Positions 13,018 through 25,525 of a DNA stretch of 64,000 bases are shown one piece after another (within the stretch, counting starts at the first letter, position 1; every line of letters begins with the position of its first letter). The translations under genes were made by a program, and so were the position numbers. The notes under the pieces were generated by a model. It was not told the DNA's origin, did not search any database, and saw only the letters and a program-made list of their open reading frames with translations. The DNA is from Isoetes taiwanensis (taxonomy: Eukaryota; Streptophyta; Lycopodiopsida; Isoetales; Isoetaceae): positions 14,804,494 through 14,868,493 of the forward strand of contig JAJEKV010000014.1 in assembly GCA_021234155.1 (NCBI GenBank). Reading direction: 5' to 3'.

Positions 13018-16000
13018 ATGGAGACCCTTCTCAGCTGCTCGATTTCCAGCAGCTGCAGGTGCTTGTCCTCGAATCTACTTCCTCAAATATATGGTCTTAG
13101 GATGCACCACCGGCGGCAACTGAAGATGGTGGCTTCCGCTGGTAGGGTTCTTATGTCTCTGCTGATTTGGGCCTATATTGTATGCTATAGATTAGCCACC
13201 ATGTTTTATTCCATAGCCGAGGTTCTAAGTCGTCCATTTCATGTAACTGAACAAGACTTGAATTTGGAAATGTGATCCTCTTCCAGCTGCACTTTAGCAA
13301 TTTTGAAATATTTTATGCTACTAGCTCAATTTGCATAGTCTGATTTTTGCAAATAATGTTATCCAGCAAGTTTGGAGAAAACCACATTGAAGATGCAGAA
13401 GTATCACATAAAGGAGCTGAGTTCTGACAAAATGAAGCAGTTGCAAGCTCGTCCTCGAATAGATTTTTCTTCGATACTGAAAATTGTAGGGCTTACATAG
13501 CTCTAATATATAGGGCATAACTGCGTGAAACAATGTGTCTTTACTAATACGAGTATTTGGTATGGTAGGTTGATCCAATTATTGAAGATGTACATAACTC
13601 TGGTGATGCGGCTCTTATTGAGTACGTGCTTTGATTCAATAGTTCTTCATGTGTTTGCATCAATTTGCACCATTCTTAAATGACTGTGGCTGTTTGCTAA
13701 ACGGGAACAGCTACACACTAAAGTTTGACAAAGTCAAATTGTCTAAGGTGGTTGAAAATGTTTCAGATCTACCTGACCCCGAGGTATCCACCATTGCATC
13801 CTTCACATATAAACAAGTAGGTTCTGATTGTACTTGACCCTTTAATTCAGCTAGAACCAGCAGCCATACACGCATTTGACACAGCATACCAAAATATCCG
13901 CGCATTTCATATCGCACAACAGAAATTTCAAGAGATGCAAGTAGAGACCATGCCTGTATGTCTTTCTTCTCTTGTTCTTTTGCTTGAAGCCTGGCCTAAG
14001 AAAGCTGTACTGTTTCTTACCATGCTGGTGTAATAGGGTGTGAATTGCAGAAGAATGCCTAGAAGCATTAAATCTGTTGGTCTTTATGTTCCTGGGGGAA
14101 CAGCAATTCTTCCCTCAACAGCACTTATGCTTGCGGTGGTATAATTCTGTACTTTGTATGCTCTGCATTGTTGTTGTGCAGAACACTCATTCCATGCTAA
14201 CTTTGGATGAACTAACAGCCTGCTCAGATTGCTGGGTGTGAAGTTGTTGTTATGGCTACGCCTCCTCGGGCTGATGGCTCGATATGTCCTGTGAGTATGT
14301 GTTGTCAGATGGGAATATAATGTTTTTTGTTTAATAGCCATAAACATGCTAAACTGAATTTCAAAAGGTCTGAGCTGACTGATGCTTTGATTATCTACTA
14401 TTTAGGAAGTGGTATATTGCGCTAAGAAATCAGGTGTCACACATATATTGAAGGCTGGGGGCGCACAGGTAATTCACTTCCAGGTTTAAAGAAAAAGCTA
14501 GCACTTTCTGATTTTGAGATGTGCTTCCCTTGTAGGCAATATCAGCAATGGCATGGGGGACGGAATCATGCCCAAAGGTATGGATTTCCATGCACAGCAT
14601 TTCATGTGTCTTTATGTTTGTTTTAATTTAGTATCTTCGTCATCTGGTTCAATACATCCTGGTTTGGTCCCACTTGGCTTATTTACTGTTGCGCTGTCAA
14701 TAATGTTACTATGGGGACTCCAGTCCACAAATGCCGCGGATCTATTTTTGAATTTCTTACGCCCATTATAAAGATCCGATATTCATATATACAAAAGCTG
14801 ATTTTCAAGTAAATTATTAGGCCAATCTAGATTCCAAAGCGCAAGAATAATGTGCTTTGCATGGAAAATAGATAAACCATATGGCTTTAGGCATAATGTG
14901 CTTCCCCAGCTGAAGACTCTGACACAGATTCTTAGAGAAATGTTGGGTGATCCACATTTTTTATATCCCATCATTATATACCTTCCTAGGGGAAGGCATT
15001 TAACTAGGTCAATGCAATCCAACTTAAAGTATTGCTTGCTTTTGCATAATGATGGAATTCATACATGCCAATTTTGGAAAATGTTGATACAGGTTGATAA
15101 AATTTTAGGACCTGGAAACCAATATGTGACAGCTGCAAAAATGTTATTACAGGTATGGTTTTATGAAATAATGTTATTCTTGTACAAATGTAGCTTCGGT
15201 ATTCCTCCTCTACTTTTAGAAGAGGTACTCCCGAGTAAATGCTTGTTGCCTATAAACTGAACTAGCTGTTACTATTCAGCACTTTTTGTTTCCACGTTGT
15301 CTACGTGTCTACCTTAGCATGTGTCCCCATATCATATCTTTTGCCATCAGTTTAGAGATCTTTCCTGTGTGTATATTCACGCTATTGCCTGTTATTGTTT
15401 CCCTTCATTTGTTGGTTTTTGTACATGCAGCTTGTGTGGAACTGCCTTTATATAATTTACTGAGGGAATGCACATATCTTGATCTTGTTAATTATGGCTG
15501 TCTCAATGCAATGTCACTGTATTCAGGAACATATTCAGATTGCATTGGCATTTGATGCAGGCCAAGGAGATACTTAAACCTTGCGAGGTCTCCAAGTTAA
15601 GACTATTTAATTTGTTTTTTCTCTTGGATTGTGTTATCAGAACAGTGAAGCCATGATCTCAATAGACATGCCAGCTGGTCCTTCAGAGGTGCTGGTAATT
15701 GCTGATAAACATGCCAACCCTGTTCATGTTGCTGCTGATCTATTGTCTCAGGTAAAATAATGATTTCTTTTTGAAATAAAGGGTAACTCTCTTCTGTCTT
15801 TGGACACCTAATATCTAAAATGTTGTTTGTGCAGGCAGAACATGGACCAGATAGTCAGGTGGTTCTTGTGGCTGTTGGAAATGAGACTAGCGTGGAAGCA
15901 ATAGAGGATGAATTGGAGAGACAACTAAATGAACTTCCTCGACGAGACATTGCTACAAAGGCCTTAGATCACAGCTATGCTGTTACTGTGGCAGACATGA

Positions 16001-16505
16001 ATGAGGTTTTGTAGCTGCATCTAACTGCTAGGTCTAACCCATTGCCTAATTGAATAATGCAGTCTTAATTTCTTATATTGCTGTGTAGGCATGCATGTTC
16101 TCTAATCTTTATGCTCCAGAGCATCTCATTGTGAATGTTGACAACTCAGAGGATTTGTTGCAACATCTCTACAATGCAGGTACTCTTCTCTTGTTCCTCT
16201 TTTATGTTGGTTCCAAGAGGAAATATATCATGCTAGATATACCTGCAGGGTCTGTTTTCTTAGGTAGATGGACACCTGAAAGTGTTGGGGACTATGCCAG
16301 TGGAACAAATCACGTCCTTCCAACATATGGCTATGCAAGAATGTATGGTGGTGTTTCTCTTGATTCTTTTGTCAAATATATGACTGTTCAATCGCTTACA
16401 GAGGAGGGGCTTCGAGCCTTAGCTCCTTCGGTAACAAAGATGGCAGAAATTGAAGGGCTTGATGCACATAAGCGTGCTGTCACCTTGCGTCTTGAGACCC
16501 GATGA
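13018..16505 (+). CDS. HDH: Histidinol dehydrogenase, chloroplast precursor (14 exons)
   Basis: Catalyses the last two oxidations of histidine synthesis, L-histidinol to L-histidine with NAD+, in the plastid. Exons with GT-AG borders: 13018-13141, 13367-13485, 13569-13621, 13711-13783, 13851-13955, 14037-14138, 14219-14290, 14406-14468, 14536-14577, 15093-15152, 15641-15751, 15835-16005, 16089-16179, 16249-16505. They sum to 1,443 nt with no stop: 480 residues, close to the ~466 of Arabidopsis. The first ~45 residues are Ser/Arg-rich like a transit peptide. Visible family motifs: [92 protein letters not shown] (catalytic Glu-His), [15 protein letters not shown] and [10 protein letters not shown]. 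The zinc ligands expected from bacterial HisD (Gln/His, Asp, His) fall in the [14 protein letters not shown] and LDAHK motifs. The gene looks intact and is a probable single-copy housekeeping gene; there is no operon. Confidence 0.96.
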
Positions 16506-17068
16506 TCTGATGGTATTTATAGCAATTTTGATGGGTACGAATTTTCTTACTTCAGGGTAATGAGAAGTACATAAGAACGTTGATGGAAATTATGTGAGTG
16601 AGGTTTTAAAAATATGTCATTCGGCGAATGCCATATGGAAGTATTTGGCTTGGAAATTAAACCCCGCTCCTTATCGGACTCTCTAAATAGCATTAGTCGG
16701 AGTAGAGTAGATATGATTTACTTCTTTCCACCCATTAGCTCCTAGAGATGGTGTGAGTCAAGTACATGCTCAACATTTTTTTTAGAGAAACAATTAACTT
16801 TATAGCACTATAGAACCTTTCCATCAATGTTGTTATCTTACGGGGACAAGTCTGACATAAAACAGATAATGTCTAATGTTGCTTTAAGCAGATTCTAACT
16901 CCATTAGACCTGCAGCCCTTGCAAAGGTAAGTAATAAAACATAAATACAAAGTCACTACTAATGCTCTGCCTCCACATGTAAGAAGAGACGTATCATGAA
17001 ATGTATACGCACTTCCTATGACTTCTCTTGGTGGATTTGCTACTGCACATCTGCAAAATAGAGACTAA
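16506..17068. other. Downstream of HDH: 3' UTR then intergenic
   Basis: No coding sequence. It contains the likely 3' UTR of histidinol dehydrogenase; AATAAA occurs as late as about 16,934, but no poly(A) site can be assigned. A poly-T run lies near 16,776. Confidence 0.4.
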
Positions 17069-17530
17069 GGGCCTTTTCACACGATGTCTTATAATATAGC
17101 TGTCCCATTTCATATAAGACATCATTTGTGACTCCAAAGCAAAAAATAAGACACACAAATATAAGCTGTTTTCACACTACAGGGTGTCTTATATAAATGA
17201 GACGCTAACACACTACAGGGTGTCTTATATAAATGAGACGCTAACAAATACTAGTGTGAAAACTATCACAAAATAAGGCCACCTATTATTTTGAATATGA
17301 CTGGTCAATAGAATAAAATATAACACAATAAGTGGTGTCTTATTTTATGGCGGGGGAGTCCCCCGGTATAAAATAAGACTCCATTGCCTTTACCGAACCT
17401 ATTTGAACCTACCCGAACCTAAATAAGACATGTCTTATATGGCTCCGTGTGAACCAATTCTTCTTAAATGTTGACATGGACCAATAGTATGCCTTAAAAT
17501 ATAAGACACACTAGTCGTGTGAAAAGCCCC
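17069..17530. mobile_element. Tourist-like MITE (PIF/Harbinger-type), 462 bp
   Basis: The element begins GGGCCTTTTCACACGA and ends with the near-perfect inverted copy TCGTGTGAAAAGCCCC (one mismatch in 16). It is flanked by TAA on both sides (17,066-17,068 and 17,531-17,533), possibly extended to CTAA. A 3-bp TWA duplication and a GGGCC start are features of PIF/Harbinger-derived Tourist MITEs. There is no coding capacity. Inside, a ~34-bp unit (CACTACAGGGTGTCTTATAT...) is tandemly doubled at about 17,174-17,241, and many ATAAGAC/GTCTTAT motifs give it a strong fold-back character. Confidence 0.8.
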
Positions 17531-18225
17531 TAAGAGTGGGCCATATATAAACCTGACTCTTAAACAATTAGGATACGGCAATTTTACTAACTGGAAAATC
17601 TAGTAAGCTGTGGATGCGTGTTCTACTTGCAACTAACTAATATCTAGCTAGAGCCGCAGAGTCTGGACTTAACAAAAAATGCAAAATGTTTCTTTCTTCT
17701 GCATATAGAGAGGAAAAAGTTGGAAAATCTGACAGATTGAACAACATATTTGAGCCAGTTTTAACAGAAACATAGGATGATGATAACTATCTATTACAGT
17801 TTTCTCTTATGCAGCACCAAAATTGGGAAACGATAGTTTAAATCACAGATGTGAAGAACTTGGGCTAAAGGAATTGAGAACAATGAATAAATGAGGACAT
17901 AGTTCCGAAATCACCAGGCATAGGTCATGAGAAGCTACCTAAAACAAAAGAAAAGCTTCCTTTGACATACTCTCATCTTAAAACAGAGATTGCCTTAAGC
18001 CATGATATGTCTCCATTTTTGCAGCCAAGTAAAGGTCCTCTGTTTCAACATAATTTAGAGGCTAATCTTCACCAAGAAATAGAAAATCTAAAGAGTCACT
18101 TGAATCACAAAAATATGGCATACAACACAGAACATGATTCAACTGTTTCCATGGCCGGAAGGGAAGCTCATCTTCTTCCAAAGACGAGTAAGAAATCGAG
18201 GATGCTAGTCGCATGCCGGAGTGAA
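17531..18225. other. Intergenic, no gene supported
   Basis: A 117-codon open frame at 17,962-18,315 has no recognisable domain and runs into the adjacent LTR, so it is not called as a gene. Nothing else is seen. Confidence 0.4.
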
Positions 18226-18834
18226 TGTTGGAACCGCATGCCGGGTGTACAAGGCCACGGCCACGAACTGTTTATGGTCTGGGTTCGGGAACTCCTGCAA
18301 GACAGCCCTCTATGAGGACCCTTGGATCAAACAGGAGAATCTGGGAGCTGTGTCACGCGGGATTTGCAAAAGAACAAGAGAAAGAAAGAGAAAACAAGAA
18401 AAACACAATGACGTGAAGAAAACTTCTTTGATATCAATCAGAATACATGAGCTCTCACAATCGAGAGAGAAAATGACTAGAGACAAGAACAAAAACTCAT
18501 CTAGCCTTCGAATGCTAGCTCTACTCATATATATAGTACAAGGCCTCTGGCCCAATATAGATATTCTGACAGATCTCGGTGTCGACTCTTGAAGGAGGTC
18601 TGATTTGCAGGAATGCTGGCGGTGCCTCTTGAAATGTCGGGAATCACGCTGACGCTGACGGGCCGTCATTTGTCTGTTCTCTGCTTCTTCTTTGGCTGAC
18701 TCTTGGGCGTGGTCTTCGGCGTGGTCTTTGGCGGGGGTCTTGATGACTGACCTTGACCTGGATTTGGCGCCTTGTTCTTGGTCTGTTCCGAGGTGTGCAT
18801 GAATAGTCCTGTACCAGGACGTACAGGACTAACA
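18226..18834 (-). mobile_element. LTR of a truncated LTR retrotransposon (minus orientation)
   Basis: Read on the minus strand the segment starts TGTTAG and ends CCAACA, i.e. TG...CA with short inverted ends. Immediately before its start (plus-strand 18,835-18,850) is a polypurine tract, GTTTGGTGGGGGGGAG on the minus strand, the usual layout before a 3' LTR. A TATA-like TACTATATATATGAG lies inside at about 18,527-18,540, as expected for an LTR promoter. The length of 609 bp is ordinary. No second copy exists in the window, so it is a 3' LTR of an element cut off upstream. Confidence 0.6.
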
Positions 18835-20200
18835 CTCCCCCCCACCAAACGACACTCAGGGATGAGAAAAGGGGGAACAGTCTCTGGTGGTGGAAACCCA
18901 GCAGTTTCAAATTCATCTTGGCATGTATGAGGGCGTTGGCCAGAGTGGTAGTTGGCAATGAGGTCATGGCGTGCCGTGAGAGCTTCAGGAGTGTTGAGAC
19001 CAATGGCTGGATTGGCGTCAATAAGCAACCTGGAGTGCACCATATCTTCAAGGGCACGGTGTGCCTCAGCAAGGACAAACTGGCATTCCATGAGAAGGCA
19101 GGTCTGAAGGCCAAAGGCACTGACGCTGGCATTTGGGGTTGCAATAATAAATAGGACGCTTTCTGGCAATAGAGCTCAAGAGTAGGCACCTTAAAGCAGC
19201 ACGAAAACCTGCTTGTCTGTGAACAGAAGGACCCGGGGAGATGGCAGCACGCTCTAAAAATTGATCGAGACCCGTCTGCCAACCTCGTTCATTAGGAATG
19301 AAGATCCAATTTCTGGTATTTTCCAAGCGAGCACCGTCCTCCCAATTAGAGCGGCGAACAAAATGTGGATCCCATCGAAGATCTGTGGAGATATGAGCAG
19401 GGAGTCCGCCGGGCGGACCTTCCGTGACCTTAGTCCAAAAGGGAAGACGCCAAATGAGGTGAGATATCTGGGGCATGGGGGTGCACCCAAGGAAGCATCA
19501 CGAGAATGAGCAAGGCTCGCTTTTGCGTGGGCTTCGGGCCCGCCCTCAATTCTCGAACAAGATCTGCATCAAGAGCACTGCACCACTGGTCCCAATCAGA
19601 GCCAGATAGCATAGTGTACACTGGAGGAGAAACCCAACCCGTGGGTATAGTCTGACTGTCCAGAAAGGCACGAAGCGTCCCAGGTGTTGTAAGTAAATTT
19701 GGGCACACGGGAGATCCTCAGCGTCAGATAAATTTTTTCGCACCTGTTGGAGCGTCTCTGCTTGCCAAAGAGGGGGGTGATGAGCAAGCTCAGGCATGTA
19801 CTCAGCGCTGAAAGTGTTTGCTTGAGCAGGATCCTGTAAATACTGATTGGTTTGTAATAACAACCAGTGGGCGTCAGGGTTTCTTTGAAAAATTCGATTG
19901 GGCCCATCTAAGAATCTGTCCTGTGTATCAGCCAGATAAAAATCATGAAGAACATAAGCCATAGGCTGGACAACACGGAAGATGATAAAATCTGGATCCG
20001 CACAATGGAGAAGACCATAGACTAACCGAGCACAGAGTAGGCCTTTGTCTTCAATGGAAAGGTCAGGCCAGATCTGGAGAAGATCCGTACTGCCAAGGGG
20101 CTCATTAAGCTTGCCTTGTGCCGAATACCACTTTAGAAGAAAAAGATGGCGTCGGGCAACAACATAATCCAGATAGCTTGAAGGACAAGAGACAGTATAC
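18835..20200 (-). pseudogene. Unrecognised coding relic adjacent to the LTR
   Basis: Running from about 20,200 down to 18,835, three minus-strand frames take over from each other and give roughly 450 residues of protein-like sequence broken by three or four frameshifts. Landmarks: LLQIWPDLSIEDKGLLCARL, ADPDFIIFRVVQPMAYVLHD, GSDWDQWCSALDADLVRELR, NWIFIPNERGWQTGLDQFLE, MECQFVLAEAHRALEDMVHS and DEFETAGFPPPETVPPFLIP. The composition is globular and Leu/Trp-rich; there is no zinc knuckle, RT or integrase motif. The last frame reads through the polypurine tract into the LTR and ends in a Pro/Lys-rich tail. Position just before a 3' LTR suggests a gag-only non-autonomous element or an extra ORF; I do not recognise the family. 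Confidence 0.55.
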
Positions 20201-21796
20201 TTTCAATTCCCTCCTTTGAAGAGTGGTCAATGGGATATTTATCTAAGGCCAATGGGATATTATATGTAGATTCTAGCTCATATTTGCATTGTCTAGATAA
20301 TTCTAGCTCATATTATATTGTCTATATTATTTTAGATCATATTATATTGTCTATCTTATCTTATTATTGAAACCTCAATCTTTTTTGAACATAATTCTCT
20401 TAATACAGTAATGTACCCCGCATAGGTTTAATAGGTTTAATGCATAAGTTTACATAGATTTAATGCATTTCAATGGGCTTTCATAGGTTTAATGCATAGC
20501 TTCCATGGGTTTAATGCATAGGTTTACATAGGTTTAGTAGGTTCTATGCATCATTTTAGAAAGATACACTCTGGCCCTCAAAACCGCATTTTTCACTCTG
20601 AGTTATCTTTGTCCACTCCATAACTATTTTTCTCACTCTGAGTTGCCTTTCTCGACTCATGAATCTGTTTGGCATTCCCTTGTTTCCTGTATTAATTATG
20701 TTCTTTATTTCCTGTCTAGCGGAAACTATTTGAGCTCTATCTGATTTACCAAAAGCAGAAGCTGAATTAGTTGCGGGCTATAATGTGGAATATTCTTACA
20801 TAGGGTTCGCTCTTTTTTCTCCTAGGCTCTTAGACCTGCATTTCTCACTCTGAACTGTCTTTCTGGACTCTCTTTCTCGACTCTTGAGTAGAGAAAAGCC
20901 CTTAAACCTGCACTTGCGCTGTCTTTCTCGACTCGCAAGTCGAGAAAGGCCCTCAAACCAGCCTTTTTCACTCCTCGACTTGGAATTGAGAAAGGCTCTC
21001 TACATTTCTTAAACATGGCCTTCAGAACTGGTTATTATCTTAATTGTCCTATCTATGGCATCACTTGACTAACTTGATTCTGTCTTTTGCAGTTCTTATT
21101 CCAACCAGATATTACATATTCGAGAGTCATGGAAAGACCCTTTCATTGAAGAAAGTAGGCACGAAGAGGGTGGTGACATTAGTTGGACAGTCCATGAAGC
21201 ATGTGTATGAAATGGATGTAATCGTTGTGACAGTATGACCACCATGGTCTCTTCCTCTACTATAAAATAAATTGTAATGATAATATTTATGAATAAAAAT
21301 TCAATGAATACTAACACTTTATATGAAGAAAGTAAACTATTTCATTGGTTTTAGATGTGTTTTTTAGTTTCTCGACTTGTCATTCTAGAAATGGAGGCCA
21401 TTTATATTCCTTAAGTTTTTTATTCGCACAAGAAATAAATGTTTTTTTCAGCCAATAATGGGGGATCAATCAATTCACACCTCCTTCTGGATTGAAATAA
21501 TAGGGTTCCAAAAAAGAGTGGGAATCGCATGTGACCCACCTTAATTAAATGCGACTTGTATATTTAGCATGTTAAAACTTAACCTAACATTTTATCTTTT
21601 GGTTTTTATGTCAATTTTTGCTACTTTTTGGCCGACTCGAATTACTTAGTGTAAAAGGCCATTTTGACAGTCAAACAATCGATTTGCGTGGAGTGACCCA
21701 AGTGGTTGCTTTCTTCAAACTTGATTTTACTAGTAAGTCCAAATTGTTTTTATACTGATAAAGCAACTACATACATCGCATATTTTTAAAACAAAA
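20201..21796. repeat. Degenerate short-repeat tract
   Basis: No gene seen. From 20,410 to 20,555 the unit ATAGGTTTAATGCAT recurs in imperfect form. From about 20,570 to 21,005 a longer imperfect unit built on CACTCTGA..TGTCTTTCTCGACTC recurs several times. It includes a perfect 11-bp hairpin CTTTCTCGACT-CGCA-AGTCGAGAAAG at 20,923-20,948. The rest (21,010-21,796) is unique AT-rich sequence. Confidence 0.55.
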
Positions 21797-22105
21797 CTAA
21801 TAATTTCTCAGAGTTTTGTCTTTCCTGATCCTTCTGACTAGGTTCATATCCTTGGGCATCACCCTCAGCCTTTTCGCGTGAATGGCACATAGCCTCCACG
21901 AATAACTGGACGAGTTCCGCTTTGGCTGCTTCTTTGCAACACCTTATCATCATTGGCGTGACCTTATCATCAGTCTTGAAGTCCTGCATGGCCTCCTGAA
22001 GTAGCCTTTTGAACAGTGCCCTTCGAATTAGATGGTTGGTGCACTATTTAGAAGTGCTAGATCTCCTGGAAAGCCTGACTGTGCTTGGAGTTAGGGTCAT
22101 GGCGA
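21797..22105 (-). pseudogene. Histone H3-like pseudogene (divergent)
   Basis: On the minus strand the frame at 21,989-21,900 reads QDFKTDDKVTPMMI..KEAAKAELVQLFVEA, matching H3 alpha-1/loop-1/alpha-2 (QDFKTDLRFQ..ALQEAAEAYLVGLFED) with the same spacing. A frameshift near 21,895 then gives CAIHAKRLRVMPKDMNLVRR, i.e. loop 2 and alpha-3 of H3 (canonical [20 protein letters not shown]). Upstream, LIRRALFKRLLQEA corresponds to LIRKLPFQRLVREI, and AFQEI matches ALREI before two in-frame stops. The gene is intronless and cannot encode a full protein. Loop 1 is not lengthened, unlike most CENH3 proteins. It shares VMPKDM.LV with the H3-like relic at 56-57 kb. Confidence 0.82.
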
Positions 22106-23697
22106 ACCCTCTTCAATGATTCGAGTCGAGAAGGTGAAGGCTTCAAGTTCAATCAAAGTCTGCTATCCTTGATATACTTGGGGCAGTTTGTTTGCAATAA
22201 CATGAATTATAAGTTATCAATTATCTCTCCTTCCTTTTCCTCTGGAATGCTTGCTCCTATAGCTCCGCGATTTGCTCCTACTTCTGGGCTCCTCTTGGGC
22301 CACTTCTTCGTCTTATGAAGATGCCAATCCAAGGATTTTTACGGATGCTGACACCTGTTTCCCAGAGGAACTTCCCGAGTATTGAGGGCTTGGTCCACCA
22401 TGGCATGAAGGAATTTATTGGGTCCGAATCCGAGCTATAAGAATCTCTGTCCTACTTGGGTTGCTTTTTAGGTGACTTTTTAGATGAAATGCGTTGTTTT
22501 GTGCGCTCTATGACATGCAGAGTATTTTATAGAATTTGCCTTATAACATGGAAGCTCGAGGATACAATCTGAGAAGTTCTAAAGAATAGATAGTACTTTT
22601 AAAAATCTTTTTAGCAACCACTTTTCTTAAGTGTGAATGTATTATAACTGTCAGTTACTAATTAAAGTACTTTCTCTAATCACGTAACTATCTCTCAAAA
22701 TTTTGCTCTTTCTTTTGGGCTAATTGTTGGTCATTTCGTGTCATTTTCTTTTCTTGCTTCCTATTGAGAAATTTCTTGTTCAATTTGTAAAATGGGGCTC
22801 ATGAACAACTTGAGCTCAAAGTTACTGGAAGGTTTCTTTTGATTTGAAAATTAGCTTGTTCTAGCAACTAGATCTAACTTGCTAACTACATTCTAAGGGT
22901 GGAACAAAATTTCTTCCTTTTTGAGGTTCATATTTGGGATTTACTCCAAAATTTCGTACGAGGCTAGTTAGCTACTTAGGGTAATGGATAATGCTTGATC
23001 TTGGTCAACAAAGATCATTGCTCTGATGCTATTGTAGTGCTCCTTGTGTTATATATGACAACCCATCGTACATATCGAAGGATCCATTTAGATCACATTA
23101 GGTATGGTCAGACGAGTAGAGGACAAGGTGGTATCATTTTGACATGTCCTCTTAGGCTCCACATCAACCGAAACAATACAAATATATAAGCACCAGCAAT
23201 AATAACAAGAAACTACCTTAAGGGTAGCGATAATCCATCCTTCGAACACATCGAATACAAAAATACATCAATATATCAGATAGATCATAGAGGCTCCTAC
23301 CTAGGCTCATACTCGAGAGAAAGTCAACTAACGGCTGGGGGCCTCCAGATAGAATAGATGAGCTATGGCAATGACTTGGGTTGGCAATAGACAATGGCTA
23401 GGATTGATTACTCCATCCACCCCTCCCGTGCATACTTTGTAGATAAGCTAAATCAGGCTCACATGATCAGAATTTGCCGTAGATGCAATCCCATGTTATC
23501 ACCTATTGAGACTACTCCAGGTTGCATCTCCATGGTCCAATGAGGCGGTCGCATTTCCCGTCCTGAAGTGTAGTGGCTCCACAGGCAGCTAGACGATCGT
23601 GGGAACACATGTCCTTCCCCTACTGAACTTTCCAAAACAAGAGCCAGGCTGACATCTATAACTCTTAAGAAACATGGCAACACCATTGACCCAGGGA

Positions 23698-23830
23698 GTG
23701 TCAGATCCATACTCGACCCACACGAAGTGACCGATTATAAATCTAGCCCGCTATAGGATCCCAGTGTCAGATCCATACTCGACCCACATGAAGTGACCGA
23801 TTATAAATCTAGCCCGGCTATAGGATCCCA
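23698..23830. repeat. Tandem duplication, 66-bp unit, two copies
   Basis: GTGTCAGATCCATACTCGAC... through TATAGGATCCCA occurs twice in direct succession, with one substitution (CACACGAA / CACATGAA) and one indel (CCCGCTATA / CCCGGCTATA). No coding sense is seen. Confidence 0.85.
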
Positions 23831-24878
23831 AAGAGCCGCCCGGCCAATGTGGTCCTCCTTCACTTTTGCCATTGACCCCATTGTGTGGTGCTCACCACTC
23901 TATAGCCTCCATAGCCCTGGGTGGGCTCTATGCACAAGGTTGTATATGTTCCATGAATGAAAGGGTCTAAACTAGGACCATCATCTAAATAATGGCTACT
24001 AGGTCTCTACCTTCCGTCCCAATACACAAGCTGATTGCAAACATGAGGTCAACCAATATTGTACATCATCATAACCTGATAAATAACAAGAATAACTAAG
24101 CCTAATTCCTAATCACATGCAACTAACTTAAGTCTAGGGTTTATAATCAGAATTGCATGCTCTAGAATGACTCTATTAGAAGTATGACATACTAACTCAT
24201 CTAGAATGATAACTCCCCGATGAACTAGCTAAGAATCTACTCCAAAAACCTCGCCTCGAAGAACTCTCCGTCCCCTGTTGCTCGAGGTCTCTATCACTTG
24301 CAAGCGGTTTGGAATAGATGTGTCTCTCTCGATGCACGTAAACTCCCGCAACAAGCTATATGTCGAAGACGATCCTTGAATCGGAGTTGTGAGCTAATGG
24401 ATCGAAGTTTGGTGCCAAAAGTGGCCTACGTTTGGAGTTTGGCCTTTTATGTATTAAGGTTCACATGAAAGGTCACTTGACTCCAATAGGGTGCGTCCAT
24501 GTGGCGGGTGACCTATAAGGTGAAGGCATGTGGAAATGGGTTCCCTCGTAAGGTTGGCTACGTTATATAAATAACTTAGCCATGCCCCCCACATGGTGCA
24601 TACAAGTCTACTAATGTAGAATTGTATGGGTGACATGGCCAAGGATATATGTATTTATATTTCAGATATCCTAGGGGGAATCACAAATCCATAATTCATA
24701 AAGTATTTGTATTATGCAAAATATCGAATGCAAAAAAAGTAATGCAATATTCATACACAATTTATGTTACTATCAACTAAATCATAGGATTCACACAATA
24801 GAAGCAACATAAATAGGGTTCCTGTTACAAACCAAAGGTTAGCCAACAAACAAAAAACCAAACATTTAGTAAACTAAA

Positions 24879-25042
24879 CCAAAACTTAGAAGAATTTCAA
24901 TTTAGGCCTTCAGCCCAAAGCTCACCACCCAACCGGGCTCGCAAAAGCAAGGATCCTACACCAAAACTTAGAAGAATTTCAATCTAGGCCTTCAGCCCAA
25001 AGCTCACCACCCAACCGGGGTCGCAAAAGCAAGGATCACCAA
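24879..25042. repeat. Tandem duplication, 82-bp unit, two copies
   Basis: CCAAAACTTAGAAGAATTTC... through CGCAAAAGCAAGGATC occurs twice, nearly identical (TTTAGG/TCTAGG and GGGCTCG/GGGGTCG differences). It is probably recent, with no gene content. Confidence 0.85.
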
Positions 25043-25525
25043 GATATGCACCATTTAGGCTAAGGAACAAGAAGGGATTTTGGATAATCAACCCTTAGAG
25101 AATCCTCTCTAGGAAACAAGCACAAAATTCATGGAGACTAGAAGAAGGCTTGTATGGATCAAGAGACTGATAAGGAGGTTGGCGAGAAGGCAGGATATGA
25201 AGGAGCAGGACAAGGAGGAGGATCTCCATCTAAGAAGCGCACCTCTTCCCCTTATATAGGGATCAAGAAGCCTTTTCCAAAAAGGTAAAGGTACATAGAC
25301 CTTTTTAGGGTCTCAACCTTTTTCAAGGTTCCATAAATATCTCAATGGTTCACGTCTAGTTAAAAACAATTAACTTTAGACATAATAAAGGCAGCTTGAC
25401 CATGTGAAATAGCTTTTGAGCTTATGTATAATGATAGTATGTAGAATCGTTGATGTTAGAAATTAATAACAATTGCAAACCTTAAAATTGTAAGTACTAA
25501 ATCCATTATAAATACAAGAAATTTA

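Noticed and set aside
20410-21005. CRISPR-like array (short repeats with spacers)
   Set aside because: Repeats are imperfect and variably spaced, with no constant direct repeat; it is degenerate plant repeat DNA.
21797-22105. CENH3 assignment
   Set aside because: Loop 1 has the ordinary H3 length, and no CENH3-specific tail or C-terminus is visible; only H3-like is supported.
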